Source of the DNA: Microbacteriaceae bacterium VKM Ac-2855 | GTDB taxonomy: Bacteria > Actinomycetota > Actinomycetes > Actinomycetales > Microbacteriaceae | Direction of reading: 5' to 3' | NCBI GenBank assembly: GCA_013204985.1 | Contig: JABMLG010000003.1 | Span: 124,001 to 188,000, forward strand | DNA length: 64,000 bases | Part shown: positions 16,681 to 25,392 of the stretch, one piece after another | Numbering within the stretch: position 1 is the first letter of the stretch | Layout: the number at the start of each line of letters is the position of its first letter | The notes under the pieces: generated by a model | What the model saw: the letters and a program-made list of their open reading frames with translations, nothing else | The model's database searches: none | What the model was told of the DNA's origin: nothing | Position numbers and translations under genes: made by a program

Positions 16681-18156
16681 TCAGTGGCCCCAGGTGTTGA
16701 GCTTCTTGGGCAGGGCGAAGACCAGGGCGAAGGCGGCGACCGCCATGATCGCGCTGACCAGCATCGCGGGGGCGGAGGCGGCCAGGAAGCCGGAGGCCAC
16801 ATCGTCCGGACCGGTGATCGTCAGGTTGCCGAAGAGCACGCTGCCGATCACGGCGATGCCGACAGCGGCACCGATCCGCTGAACGGCCGAGATGACCGCA
16901 CTCGCCGCGCCCGCATCCTTGGGGTCGACGGTGGCGACGATGAACTGCACGTTGGGGGCGATGAAGAAGCCGTTGCCGACACCGGCGATCAGCAGCGGAG
17001 GCAGCAGTTCCCAACTGGTGAGATCGGCCGCGGCCACGTTCGCGAACAGGATCCAGGTCCAGATCAGGCCGATCGCGAGCAGGCCCGCGCCGATCACGAG
17101 CACACCGCGGCCCAGCTTCGCCGAGAGGCGGTTGCTCTGCGAGGCGCTGATGATCGAGCCGATCGCGAACGGGGTCGCCACGAGACCCGACTCGAGGGCG
17201 GTGTGCCCGAGCCCGGACTGCCAGAGCAGCGAGATCGTGAAGAAGATGCTGGTGAAGGCGGCGAAGTACACCGTCGCCAGCACCGTCCCGCCGGTGAAGG
17301 CGGGGTGGCGGAAGAGCGCCGGCGGCACCAGCGGCACGTTGCCTCGCCTGGTGTAGACGACCTCCCAGGCCCCGAATCCCACGAGCAGCAGCACTCCGGC
17401 GCTCAGGGTGACCCAGGTCCACAGCGGCCAGCCTTCGTCCTGTCCCTGGATCAGCGGCACGAGCAGAGCGATGAAGGCCGCGGTGACGAGAACGACGCCG
17501 AGCCAGTCGACGCCCGCGCGGTCGCCCTCCTCGGTGGCGAGGGCCTCGCGCTTGGGCAGCAGGATCGCCGCGGCGATGAGGGTGGCGACACCGATGGGCA
17601 GGTTCACCCAGAAGACCAGCCGCCAGCCGTTCTCATCGCCGAACGCCTGGATGATGAGGCCGCCGATGATCGGGCCGAGCGCGGAGGAGACGCCGAGCAC
17701 GGCGCCCATGATCGCGAAGGCCTTGCCGCGCGAGGGGCCGCGGAACAGCAGCTGGATGAAGGCGTTCACGGCGGGCACGAACATGCCGCCGGCGAGGCCC
17801 TGGATCACGCGGAAGATCACGAGCTGCACGTCGTCGGCTGCGAGACCGCAGGCGAGGCTGGCGAGCGTGAACAGCGCGACGCCGGCGAAGAAGACCCACT
17901 TGTGGCCGATCCGGTCGCCGATGCGTCCGGCCGGGATGAGGGTGAGACCGAAGGCGAGCGCGTAGCCCGAGATGATCCAGGAGAGCGTGGCTTCTGAGGC
18001 GTCGAGGGTGGTGCGGATGGTCGGCAGTGCCACGTTCACGATGGTCGTGTCGAGCAGGGCGATGAACATGCCGGCGAGCAGCACGACGAGTGCGAGCCAG
18101 GCCTGACGAGTCGGCTTCGGCGGCGCCGATCGCTCGGTGCGAGTGGGGGAGGTCAT
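16681..18156 (-). CDS. DHA2-type major facilitator drug exporter (14 TM)
   Basis: This 491-residue MFS protein is of the EmrB/QacA drug:proton antiporter group. Motif D1 (ALLDTTIVNVALPTI) in TM1, motif A (AGRIGDRIGHKWVF) between TM2 and TM3, motif C (GAVLGVSSALGPIIGGLI) in TM5 and about 14 hydrophobic spans are visible. It overlaps the preceding padR by 4 nt, so the regulator and pump form one operon, the usual arrangement in which PadR represses the pump until a substrate appears. The substrate is not predictable. Confidence 0.93.
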   Translation of the reverse strand: MTSPTRTERSAPPKPTRQAWLALVVLLAGMFIALLDTTIVNVALPTIRTTLDASEATLSWIISGYALAFGLTLIPAGRIGDRIGHKWVFFAGVALFTLASLACGLAADDVQLVIFRVIQGLAGGMFVPAVNAFIQLLFRGPSRGKAFAIMGAVLGVSSALGPIIGGLIIQAFGDENGWRLVFWVNLPIGVATLIAAAILLPKREALATEEGDRAGVDWLGVVLVTAAFIALLVPLIQGQDEGWPLWTWVTLSAGVLLLVGFGAWEVVYTRRGNVPLVPPALFRHPAFTGGTVLATVYFAAFTSIFFTISLLWQSGLGHTALESGLVATPFAIGSIISASQSNRLSAKLGRGVLVIGAGLLAIGLIWTWILFANVAAADLTSWELLPPLLIAGVGNGFFIAPNVQFIVATVDPKDAGAASAVISAVQRIGAAVGIAVIGSVLFGNLTITGPDDVASGFLAASAPAMLVSAIMAVAAFALVFALPKKLNTWGH

Positions 18157-18740
18157 GCGGGAAGGCCCTTCAGGGGAGCGTCCGAGGTGCGCAGCTTCTC
18201 ATCGGCGGCGATCTCGGGCAGAGCGGTGATGACATCGGTGAGCCAGGCGATCTCGGCCCGGAGGCGTTGTTCGCGATGCGCCATGGCCAGGCTCTCGACG
18301 ATGCTGAGGTAGGGGTGGGCGCGTTCGTTGGATTCCAACGATTGCGCCAGGAGCGATTCGAGGCCGCGCATCCGCTCGGCCAAGACCTCGGGCAGCTCGT
18401 CGAGCTTGTCGGGGTCGAGGCGCGAGATGGCGAGATCGAACGGATCGGGGCGAAAGGTGATGGTGCTGAGTTCGAGCGAGCGGAGTCGGTCGAGGCGGGC
18501 TCGGCCGGTGTCGGTGATCGCGTAGACCTGGCGCTCAGGGAAGTTGCCTTCGCGTTCGGTGCGCACGATCGCGAGCAGGTCTTCGCCGACCATCCGCTTG
18601 ATCGCTCCGTAGAGAGAACCGACCGAGACGTCGGTCCAGAGGTGCACGTGCTCCATCTCGGCGAGCTGGCGCAGCTGGTGGCCGTGCATCTCTCCGTGGC
18701 GCTCGAACGAGTCGAGGATGAACAGGCGGATGGAACTCAT
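18153..18740 (-). CDS. PadR-family transcriptional regulator
   Basis: It has 195 residues with an N-terminal winged helix (RLFILDSFERHGEMHGHQLRQLAE, then SVGSLYGAIKRMVGEDLL and the wing EREGNFPERQVYAITDTGRARL) followed by a C-terminal dimerisation helix bundle, as in PadR subfamily 2. The ATG at 18740 is chosen although the frame is open further upstream, because homology starts there and an operator-like palindrome occupies the bases just before it. It is cotranscribed with the DHA2 exporter, which it likely represses together with itself. Confidence 0.9.
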   Translation of the reverse strand: MSSIRLFILDSFERHGEMHGHQLRQLAEMEHVHLWTDVSVGSLYGAIKRMVGEDLLAIVRTEREGNFPERQVYAITDTGRARLDRLRSLELSTITFRPDPFDLAISRLDPDKLDELPEVLAERMRGLESLLAQSLESNERAHPYLSIVESLAMAHREQRLRAEIAWLTDVITALPEIAADEKLRTSDAPLKGLPA

Positions 18741-18766
18741 GCGACTACTCTCGCAGGAGTACTCGC
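18741..18766. promoter_or_regulatory. Operator-like palindrome abutting the padR start
   Basis: GCGACTACTC at 18741-18750 and GAGTACTCGC at 18757-18766 form an inverted repeat with one mismatch and a 6-nt centre. It touches the padR start codon, a position suited to autorepression of the padR-exporter operon. Confidence 0.55.
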
Positions 18767-18877
18767 ACCTGCGCAAGGCGCAGCTTTGCGAAAGGCGGCA
18801 GCCGTATCGCAAGCAATTCGTGGGACGTGACGGCGACCCTCAATGGGTCGCTCTCGGCCTGCCTGAGTCCGAGAACG

Positions 18878-19300
18878 TCAGCGGCGGGTGAGCGCTACGA
18901 CCGGGATCGTGTCGCGCGTGGTCTTCTGCTCGTACTCGGCGAAGCCGGGGTAGCGGCGCGCCTGCTCGGCGTACACCTCCGTGCGTTCCGGCTCCGTCAG
19001 CACCCGGGCGTGCACCGCGACCTTCTCGACCGCGGTCCCGTCGCCGATCGAGATCTCCGCATCCGGATGCGCGACCAGGTTGTGGAACCAGGCCGGGTTC
19101 TTCGGGCCGCCGGCGTAGGAGGCGAAGACGTACCAGGGGCCGTCGGCGTCGCGCAGGTACATCATCGGATGCGTGCGGCCCTCGCCCGATTTCGCGCCCG
19201 TCGAGTGCAGCAGCAGCAGGGGTGCGCCCTCGAAATTGCCGCCGACGCGGCCGCCGTTCGCTTCGAACTCGGCGATGATGGTGTCGTTCCAGTCGCTCAT
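18878..19300 (-). CDS. Deazaflavin (F420)-dependent nitroreductase-family protein
   Basis: The 140 residues match the small split-barrel DDN family: LLLLHSTGAKSGEGRTHPMMYLRD, then WYVFASYAGGPKNPAWFHNLVAHPDA and the ARRYPGFAEYEQKT C-terminus. Members bind reduced F420 and reduce quinones, nitroaromatics or unsaturated compounds. The start ATG at 19300 is preceded by CACAAT at a distance of 6 nt, so a leaderless mRNA is likely. Whether this strain makes F420 cannot be judged from this window, although another F420-type gene is at 45967. Confidence 0.88.
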   Translation of the reverse strand: MSDWNDTIIAEFEANGGRVGGNFEGAPLLLLHSTGAKSGEGRTHPMMYLRDADGPWYVFASYAGGPKNPAWFHNLVAHPDAEISIGDGTAVEKVAVHARVLTEPERTEVYAEQARRYPGFAEYEQKTTRDTIPVVALTRR

Positions 19301-19306
19301 GCACCC

Positions 19307-19312
19307 ATTGTG
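19307..19312 (-). promoter_or_regulatory. Predicted -10 box for the leaderless DDN-family gene
   Basis: On the minus strand CACAAT, then 6 nt, then ATG at 19300. Same geometry as hemE. Confidence 0.4.
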
Positions 19313-19383
19313 CAACGCCCGACCGGCGAGCGTTGTCGAAATCCGCACAGCCGACGCGGTGACGAGCGAGGCAGACTAGAGGT

Positions 19384-19968
19384 ATGCCCGTCGTCACCGT
19401 CCTCCCCGATGTCCTGGAGCTGCGTCTGACGACAGCCGAACGGGCGCTGGCGTTCCACCGCGGCGACGTCACCGTACGCCGGGCGAACATCCGGTCGGCG
19501 ACCATCACGGAGGATCCGTGGATCTGGGTCCGCGGCATCCGCGCCCCGGGCACGGCGATCCCGCTGACCCTCGCGGCCGGTACGTGGAAGTTCCACGGCG
19601 GCAAAGACTTCTTGCTGATCAAGCGCGCCGCGCTCGCCGTCGTCGTCGACCTGGTCGACGAGGAGTACGCGCGCATCGTGGTCACGACGAAGCACGCGCC
19701 CGAGCTGATCGCGGCGCTGCAGCTGAGCACACCGACCTCGGCGATCCCGGTGCTGGCGGAGTCGGTGGCCGAGCCGAGCGCCGATGGCATCGGACCGGAG
19801 AGGGTCGCCGAGACGCCGGCCACGGAGACGCCGACCGCCGAGGCGCCGGCCGCCGAGGCGCCGGCCGCCGAGGCGCCGGCAACCGAGAAGCCGCGCAAGC
19901 GCACCCCGCGGCCCTCGCAGCAGCACGCCTCCGAAGAACCCAGCGGAGCAACGGAGCCCGCGGAGTAG
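19384..19968 (+). CDS. Conserved hypothetical protein with Ala/Pro/Glu-rich tail
   Basis: The first ~115 of 194 residues form a compact beta-rich domain (VTVLPDVLELRLTTAERAL, then DPWIWVRGIRAPGT, FHGGKDFLLIKRAALAVVVDL, YARIVVTTKHAPEL), resembling a small PH-like or DUF-type fold in its alternation of strands; no named family was recognised. The tail is low complexity and contains a 15-bp tandem repeat encoding AEAPA units (about 19830-19880). ATG 19384 follows AGAGG closely. It is divergent from the DDN gene. Function is unknown. Confidence 0.75.
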   Translation: MPVVTVLPDVLELRLTTAERALAFHRGDVTVRRANIRSATITEDPWIWVRGIRAPGTAIPLTLAAGTWKFHGGKDFLLIKRAALAVVVDLVDEEYARIVVTTKHAPELIAALQLSTPTSAIPVLAESVAEPSADGIGPERVAETPATETPTAEAPAAEAPAAEAPATEKPRKRTPRPSQQHASEEPSGATEPAE

Positions 19969-20015
19969 TCCCGCCCGCGGAGTAGTCCCGCCCGCGGAGT
20001 GGTCCCGCCCGCGGT
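19957..20015. repeat. 17-bp tandem repeat at the 3' end of the preceding gene
   Basis: CCCGCGGAGTAGTCCCG is repeated at 19957 and 19974, with a one-base variant at 19991 and a partial copy at 20008. The first unit includes the TAG stop of the preceding gene; the copies extend to the convergent MDR gene. Each unit has a small GC-rich dyad. Confidence 0.85.
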
Positions 20016-20030
20016 GGAACGGTGCGGCCG

Positions 20031-21041
20031 CTACGCCCGCACGTCGACCACGGTGCGCCCGCGGACGTGCCCGGCGAGAACCTCCGGAGCCACCGCGAGG
20101 GCACCCTCGAGGCCGACCTCGTCGGTCAGCTCGTCGAGCAAGCCGAGGTCGAGGTCGGTGGCGAGCCTCTCCCAGGCCTCCTCGCGCGCGGCGAGCGGAG
20201 CGTCGACGGAGTTGATGCCGGCGAGCGTGACGCCTCGCAGGATGAACGGCATCACGGATGCGGGCAGGTCGGCACCCTGCGCCAGACCGCACGCGGTGAC
20301 CGTGCCGCCCCAGACCGTCTGGGCGAGCACGTTCGCGAGGGTGTGGCTGCCGACCGAGTCGACGACGCCCGCCCAGCGGGCCTTCTGCAGCGGCTTGCCC
20401 GCCTCCTGGAACTCGGCCCGATCAATGAGATCGGCGGCGCCGAGCCGGCGCAGGTACTCGCCCTGCTCGTCGGCGCGCCCGGTCGATGCGGTGACCGTGT
20501 AGCCGAGCGTCGTGAGCACCGCGATCGCGATCGAGCCGACACCGCCCGCGGCCCCGGTGACCAGCACGGGGCCCGCATCCGGATGCACCCCGTTCTTCTC
20601 GAGGGCGAGCACCGAGAGCATCGCGGTGAAGCCCGCGGTGCCGATCGCCGCCGCCCGCCTGGGGGAGAGCCGGCCGGGCAGGCGCAGCAGCGAGGCGGAG
20701 TCGACCCGGGCGCGCTCGGTGAGACCGCCGTCGACGCGCTCGCCGAGGCCAGCGCCGTTCAGCAGCACGTGGTCGCCGGCGTCGAAGCGGTCCAGGGCAG
20801 CGCCCTCGGCGCTGATCACCGTGCCGACGACGTCGATACCGGGCACCAGTGGTGGAGTGCGGATGACGCCGGGGCGGCCGTCGAGCGCCAGGGCATCCTT
20901 GTAATTGACGCTCGAATACTCGACCGCGATGGTGACATCGCCGGGGCCGAGATCGTGGTCAACGCGTTCCCGCAGCCGGGCGCGGTGCGGACGGCCCTTC
21001 TCATCGCTGTGCGCATCCTCGACCACGATCGCTCGGTACAT
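20031..21041 (-). CDS. Acrylyl-CoA reductase-like MDR oxidoreductase (AcuI/YhdH family)
   Basis: The 336 residues match the YhdH/AcuI branch of medium-chain dehydrogenases: YSSVNYKDALALDGRPGVI near residue 43, VPGIDVVGTV, GTAGFTAMLSVLALE and the NADPH-binding VLVTGAAGGVGSIAIAVL. Zinc-binding cysteines are absent, as in this branch, which reduces acrylyl-CoA to propionyl-CoA with NADPH. ATG at 21041 follows TAGGCT by 6 nt. It is a single gene, convergent with the hypothetical gene and upstream of an unrelated ABC pair. Confidence 0.88.
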   Translation of the reverse strand: MYRAIVVEDAHSDEKGRPHRARLRERVDHDLGPGDVTIAVEYSSVNYKDALALDGRPGVIRTPPLVPGIDVVGTVISAEGAALDRFDAGDHVLLNGAGLGERVDGGLTERARVDSASLLRLPGRLSPRRAAAIGTAGFTAMLSVLALEKNGVHPDAGPVLVTGAAGGVGSIAIAVLTTLGYTVTASTGRADEQGEYLRRLGAADLIDRAEFQEAGKPLQKARWAGVVDSVGSHTLANVLAQTVWGGTVTACGLAQGADLPASVMPFILRGVTLAGINSVDAPLAAREEAWERLATDLDLGLLDELTDEVGLEGALAVAPEVLAGHVRGRTVVDVRA

Positions 21042-21047
21042 GCCTTC

Positions 21048-21053
21048 AGCCTA
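21048..21053 (-). promoter_or_regulatory. Predicted -10 box for the leaderless AcuI-like gene
   Basis: Minus-strand TAGGCT, 6 nt, ATG at 21041: the most frequent version of the leaderless arrangement in this window. Confidence 0.5.
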
Positions 21054-21057
21054 GGCT

Positions 21058-21885
21058 TCAGGTGACGTCGCGGCGCCAGGTGGTCAGGTAGCCCAGACCC
21101 AGCAGCGCCACCGCGTAGCCGATCAGGATGAGGCCCCCCTGCCACCACTCCTGCTCCGCTCCGGCACCCGCCGACATCAAGGCCGAGAACACGCTCGCTC
21201 CCGACAGCGTGTCGCTCGCCGAGCCCGGCAGGTACAGCGCGACGGTCCGCGTCCAGTCGACGAACGCACTCGCGGCGCGCAGCAGCGGCTCGATGAACTG
21301 GGTGAACGCCAGCACGATCACGATGACCGCCGCCTGGTTGGGTACCAGCACCCCGAGGCCGCCGCCGATCATCGCCCACAGGGCCATCGCGGCCGCCGTG
21401 CGGCCGATCATCGCCCAGGTCTCCGAGTCGCCGAGCAGCGGATCCACGCCGAACAGCGTCAGCACGACCGCCCCGACGCCGACCGAGGCGACGAGGCCGA
21501 TCAGCCCGTAGACCAGCCCGAAGCCGGTCAGCACCAGAGCCTTGGCTCCGAGCGCGACGCCCCGGCGCGGCGTGGCCAGGAAGGTCGGGGTGAGGGTCTG
21601 ATGCCGGAACTCGCCGGTGACCGCCAGGCCGCCGAAGAGCACCGGGAAGACGTACCCGATCGAACTGGCGAGGCCGTAGACGAGCAACGGTGAGACGGCG
21701 GTGGCGCCGTCGACCGGCTGCCCACTCGCATCCGTCATCTGCATCCCGGGCAGGTTGAACAGCGCGGCGAACCCGCCCGCCATCAGGCCGACGTAGCCGA
21801 CGAGCACCAGCGCCAGGATCCACCACAGCCGGGTGGTCAGCACCTTGCCGATCTCGGAGCGGACGGCACCCGCGAACGCGCTCAC
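21058..21885 (-). CDS. ABC-2 type exporter permease
   Basis: It has 275 residues with six hydrophobic spans: an N-terminal helix (LWWILALVLVGYVGLMAGGF), a long extracellular loop, then helices at about 60-80, 105-135, 150-175, 185-205 and 250-268. The architecture and the EFRHQTLTPTFLATP cytoplasmic coupling segment are typical of bacterial ABC-2 permeases. GTG 21885 overlaps the ATPase stop (GTGA), so the two make one exporter. Substrate unknown; resistance or lipid/peptide export are usual for this type. Confidence 0.88.
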   Translation of the reverse strand: MSAFAGAVRSEIGKVLTTRLWWILALVLVGYVGLMAGGFAALFNLPGMQMTDASGQPVDGATAVSPLLVYGLASSIGYVFPVLFGGLAVTGEFRHQTLTPTFLATPRRGVALGAKALVLTGFGLVYGLIGLVASVGVGAVVLTLFGVDPLLGDSETWAMIGRTAAAMALWAMIGGGLGVLVPNQAAVIVIVLAFTQFIEPLLRAASAFVDWTRTVALYLPGSASDTLSGASVFSALMSAGAGAEQEWWQGGLILIGYAVALLGLGYLTTWRRDVT

Positions 21886-22793
21886 AACGACACCTCTTCT
21901 CCGACGACCGCGAGGAAAGCCTCCTCGAGCCCGGCGTGCTTCTGGCCCAGGGCCGAGAGCTCGACGCCGGCGACGAAGGCGAGATGCCCGACGGCGGCCG
22001 CATCCGCACCGCGCACGTCGAGGCCGGTGCGCAGCTCGACCACGGCGAGGCCCGCGCTCTCGAGCGCCGCCCGCAACGCCGGCCGGTTCGGAGAATCGGC
22101 CAGCACCCGCGTGGCTCCGTCGCCCTCGAGGCTGTCGAGCGTGCCCGAGTGCACGAGCCGCCCGTGCGACACGATGACCACGTCGTCGACGCTCTGCTGC
22201 ACCTCGCTGAGCAGGTGTGAGCTGATCAGCACCGTGCGTCCCTCCTGCGCGAGCTGCTGCAGGAAGCCGCGGATCCACTTGATGCCCTCGGGATCAAGCC
22301 CGTTGATGGGCTCGTCGAGCACCAGCACACGTGGGTCGCCCAGCAGCGCGCCGGCGAGGCCCAGCCGCTGACGCATGCCCAGCGAATACCCGCCGACACG
22401 GCGGTCGGCCGCGTCGAGCATGCCCACCTGAGCGAGCGCGACGTCGACACGTTCGCGCGGCAACCCGGCCGCCTGAGCGACCACGCGGAGGTGGTTGCGT
22501 CCGCTGCGACCGGGGTGGAAGCTCGCCGCCTCCAACGCGGAGCCGACGGTGCGCAGCGGATGCGGGAGGGAGCGGTACGGCGTGCCCCCGAACGTGGCGG
22601 TGCCGCTGCTCGGCGCCACCAGGCCGAGCAGCATCCGCAACGTCGTGGTCTTGCCGGCACCGTTCGGGCCGAGGAAGCCGGTGACCCGGCCCGGCTGCAC
22701 CGTCGCGCTGAGGTCGCTCACCGCCTCGACGGCGCCGAAGCGTTTGGTGAGCCCCCGGAATTCGATGGGGACCCCGACCGTGTCATTGCGCAT
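21882..22793 (-). CDS. ABC transporter ATP-binding protein
   Basis: The 303-residue nucleotide-binding subunit has Walker A GPNGAGKTTT, signature YSLGMRQRL, Walker B VLVLDEP and a switch His in ISSHLLSE, then a ~90-residue C-terminal extension typical of DrrA/BcrA-like exporters. ATG 22793 is fixed by GGGAGGA at proper spacing. The frame continues upstream but without homology. Partner of the overlapping permease; possibly transcribed after the glycan operon, whose last gene ends 86 nt earlier. Confidence 0.93.
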   Translation of the reverse strand: MRNDTVGVPIEFRGLTKRFGAVEAVSDLSATVQPGRVTGFLGPNGAGKTTTLRMLLGLVAPSSGTATFGGTPYRSLPHPLRTVGSALEAASFHPGRSGRNHLRVVAQAAGLPRERVDVALAQVGMLDAADRRVGGYSLGMRQRLGLAGALLGDPRVLVLDEPINGLDPEGIKWIRGFLQQLAQEGRTVLISSHLLSEVQQSVDDVVIVSHGRLVHSGTLDSLEGDGATRVLADSPNRPALRAALESAGLAVVELRTGLDVRGADAAAVGHLAFVAGVELSALGQKHAGLEEAFLAVVGEEVSL

Positions 22794-22879
22794 CTGATTC
22801 CTCCCGCTCGCAACGCTACGCAGGCGCCGCCCGGCGCACATCCGCCACCGGGCGGACCACCGCGCGGTGGAGGCCGGGC

Positions 22880-23932
22880 TCAGCGCCCCAGTACCCGTTC
22901 GTAGACGTCGAGGTCCCCGTCGACCATCCGCTCGATGCCGAAGCGCTCCTCCAGCCGCCGTCGCACAGTGGCGCGATCGAGCACGACGGCACGGGGAACG
23001 GCGGCGACCGCCTCGTCGAGCGAGCCCACGGCGAACCCCGTCACGCCGTCGTCGATCACCTCGCTCATCGAACCGCGGCGGTAGGCGATCACCGGAGTGC
23101 CGCAAGCCATCGCCTCGATCACCGAGAGTCCGAACGGTTCGTCGAAGTGGATCGGGTGCAGCAGCGCGGCAGCGGTACTCAACACCTGCGTCCGCTCGGC
23201 GGGCCCGACGGAGCCGCGGTAGAGCACATGCACACCGTCGACGGCCGGCAGCACCTCGTCGCGGAAGTAGCCCTCATCCTGGACGATGCCGCAGATCACG
23301 AGCCGACGCCCCGCGCGGCGGGCGATCTCGATGGCATCCGCCGTGCCCTTGTCGGGATGGATGCGTCCGAAGACCACCAGATCGGTGCGCGGGCTCGCCG
23401 GTTCGGCCGGTCCGGGATCGAACTCGTCCAGCTCGATGCCGTGGTGCACGGTCGCGAGGTAGCGCAGCTCGGGGGAGCGGTCGCTGTTCGAGATCGAGAC
23501 CAGGTTGGCGGCGAGCGGATGGCGCATGGCCTCCCGGTAGGCCGGCAGGATCGCGGATCCGGAGAAGCCGTGCACGGTCGTGACCAGCGGCACCGGCCAC
23601 TGCGCGGCGAAGGCGAGCGGGAGCCAGTCGAGGTGGCTGTGCACGAGATCGAACTCGGCTGCGTGCTCCAGCACGTGCGCGATGTGCAACGCTTCCGCCA
23701 CCCGTCCGTCGACTCCGTCGTGCTCCGCGTAGCCTCGGTCGACGACCGAGCTCAGCCGCGCGGTCGTCGAGGCGTCGCCGGTCGCGAAAAGCGTCACATC
23801 GGCACCGCGGCGCACGAGCGCCTCCGTGAGCAGGCCGGCCACCCGCTCCCACGGCCCGTAGTGCCGCGGCGGCGTGCGCCAGGCGATCGGCGCGAGCATC
23901 CCGATCCGGAGGCCGTGCGGGTCCAGGCTCAC
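22880..23932 (-). CDS. GT4-family glycosyltransferase (glycan operon gene 4)
   Basis: This 350-residue GT-B glycosyltransferase has the N-lobe acceptor region (IGMLAPIAWRTPPRHYGPWERVAGLL, residues 9-34), DLVHSHLDWLP, HGFSGS, the donor-side linker DLVVFGRIHPDKGT and the family E-x7-E motif in DEPFGLSVIEAMACGTPVIAYRRG (about 265-288). It transfers a sugar from a nucleotide donor with retention. It overlaps the GH130 gene by 4 nt and is the last of four coupled genes. Donor and acceptor unknown. Confidence 0.92.
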   Translation of the reverse strand: MSLDPHGLRIGMLAPIAWRTPPRHYGPWERVAGLLTEALVRRGADVTLFATGDASTTARLSSVVDRGYAEHDGVDGRVAEALHIAHVLEHAAEFDLVHSHLDWLPLAFAAQWPVPLVTTVHGFSGSAILPAYREAMRHPLAANLVSISNSDRSPELRYLATVHHGIELDEFDPGPAEPASPRTDLVVFGRIHPDKGTADAIEIARRAGRRLVICGIVQDEGYFRDEVLPAVDGVHVLYRGSVGPAERTQVLSTAAALLHPIHFDEPFGLSVIEAMACGTPVIAYRRGSMSEVIDDGVTGFAVGSLDEAVAAVPRAVVLDRATVRRRLEERFGIERMVDGDLDVYERVLGR

Positions 23933-25392
23933 GGGAGCGCCGGCGTCATCGCGTCGAGCAGTTCGTCCACCCCGACGGACGCGACGCCGATGCGGGCATC
24001 GCTGATGCCGTACGGGATCCAGAGCACGCCCTGCACCACGATCCCGCCGCAGCTGTAGACGACGTTGGGCACGTAGCCGTTCCGCTCGGCGGCATGGGCG
24101 CGCAGCAGGGGCTCGGCGAGGGAGGCGAGCACGCGTTCGGGCCGCTCCAGATCGAGAAGGATGGCCCCAAGGCTGTAGCGGCGCATCGGTCCGACACCGT
24201 GGGTGAGCACGAGCCAGCCCCGCTCCGTCTCGATCGGCGGCCCGCAGTTGCCCTGCTGCACCGTCTGCCAGAGGGCCCGCGGCTCTTCGATCGCCGCGAA
24301 GTCCTCCCAGTGCAGGCCGTCCGCCGAACGCGCGAGCGAGAGCGTGTCGCCGTCCGTTCGGGTGAGCGCCAGACGCTCACCACCCACGCGGCGCGGGAAG
24401 AAGGCCATGCCCTTGTTGCTGGCCGGCGGACCGGTGAGGCGGTGCGCGGTGAAGGTCTGCAGATCGCGCGAGCTCAGCATCCGCGAAGCGATCGCGTGCC
24501 CGTCGTACGCGGTGTACGTCGCGAGGTATTCGCGCTCGGCACCCTCCTCGACGAGGGTGAAGCGAGCATCCTCCACGCCGTGCGCTTCTTCGGGCGCGGC
24601 GGGCAGCAGCGTCCGACGCGCGAGCGCGATGTCAGCGGCGAAGCTCGCGGTGTATGCGGAGGTGGCCGTCAGCCGCAGCGCGGCGAGATCGAGGGCGGCG
24701 TCGTAACGCTCGGCGAGTCGGGCGGGCAGCAGCGCGATCGCCGCCTCGAGGTGATCGGATCCGAATTCCTCCGGCAGCGCGTCGAGTACCGCGACCGACA
24801 CCTCGCTGAGGGGGCGGTTCCGATTCAAGGCGGCCCGGAAATGCCCTCGGGTCCAGCGTCCGGCGGTGATCTCGGCCGCGGCGGGCGGATGCGCGCGCGG
24901 CTCGAACCGCCACGCGCGTCCCGGCCCGATGATCGCCGTCGCGAAGCCGAGGGAGGAGCGGTGGCCCTCGCCGATCTGCCTGAGCGAGAGTGCGACGCGT
25001 GTCTGGCCCGGTCCGAGGCGGCTCTGATCGGGATGCGGCATCGCGCTCGGATTGCAGAGCGCAGCCCCCTCGAGAGCGAACTCGGCCGTGAAGACGGCGC
25101 CGAGCAGGACGGCGCGATCCGCGTCCACCAGCGTCGCGTCGAGCCGTGCGCCGACCGCCGCGGCATTCTCGCGCATCCGCGACGCCCAGGCGGTGTCGCG
25201 GTGAGTGAACTCCCGCGCCAGCTCTGCGACCGCGGTGGCGACCTCGTCGGGCGCGATCGCCATCACCCGTTCGACCATCTCGGCCGCGCGCGAGCGGGTC
25301 TCGGTCTCGGCCTCGCCCGGAAGGAACAGTTGCGCGACCACCCGCGAGGGATCCGCCAGGAGCCGTGCCTCGTGCCGGATCGGCGCGATCAC
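23929..25392 (-). CDS. GH130-family mannoside phosphorylase-like protein (glycan operon gene 3)
   Basis: It has 487 residues. The C-terminal two thirds follow the five-bladed propeller of GH130 enzymes, which phosphorolyse beta-mannosides: HGVEDARFTLVEEG with the likely acid Asp, SNKGMAFFPRR, QGNCGPPIETERGWLVLTHG and NGYVPNVVYSCGG with phosphate/substrate contacts. The N-terminal ~180 residues are less typical, as in the longer GH130 groups. It is embedded between two GT4 genes with 4-nt overlaps on both sides, which suggests turnover or synthesis of a manno-oligosaccharide handled by these transferases. Substrate specificity is inference. Confidence 0.85.
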   Translation of the reverse strand: MIAPIRHEARLLADPSRVVAQLFLPGEAETETRSRAAEMVERVMAIAPDEVATAVAELAREFTHRDTAWASRMRENAAAVGARLDATLVDADRAVLLGAVFTAEFALEGAALCNPSAMPHPDQSRLGPGQTRVALSLRQIGEGHRSSLGFATAIIGPGRAWRFEPRAHPPAAAEITAGRWTRGHFRAALNRNRPLSEVSVAVLDALPEEFGSDHLEAAIALLPARLAERYDAALDLAALRLTATSAYTASFAADIALARRTLLPAAPEEAHGVEDARFTLVEEGAEREYLATYTAYDGHAIASRMLSSRDLQTFTAHRLTGPPASNKGMAFFPRRVGGERLALTRTDGDTLSLARSADGLHWEDFAAIEEPRALWQTVQQGNCGPPIETERGWLVLTHGVGPMRRYSLGAILLDLERPERVLASLAEPLLRAHAAERNGYVPNVVYSCGGIVVQGVLWIPYGISDARIGVASVGVDELLDAMTPALP

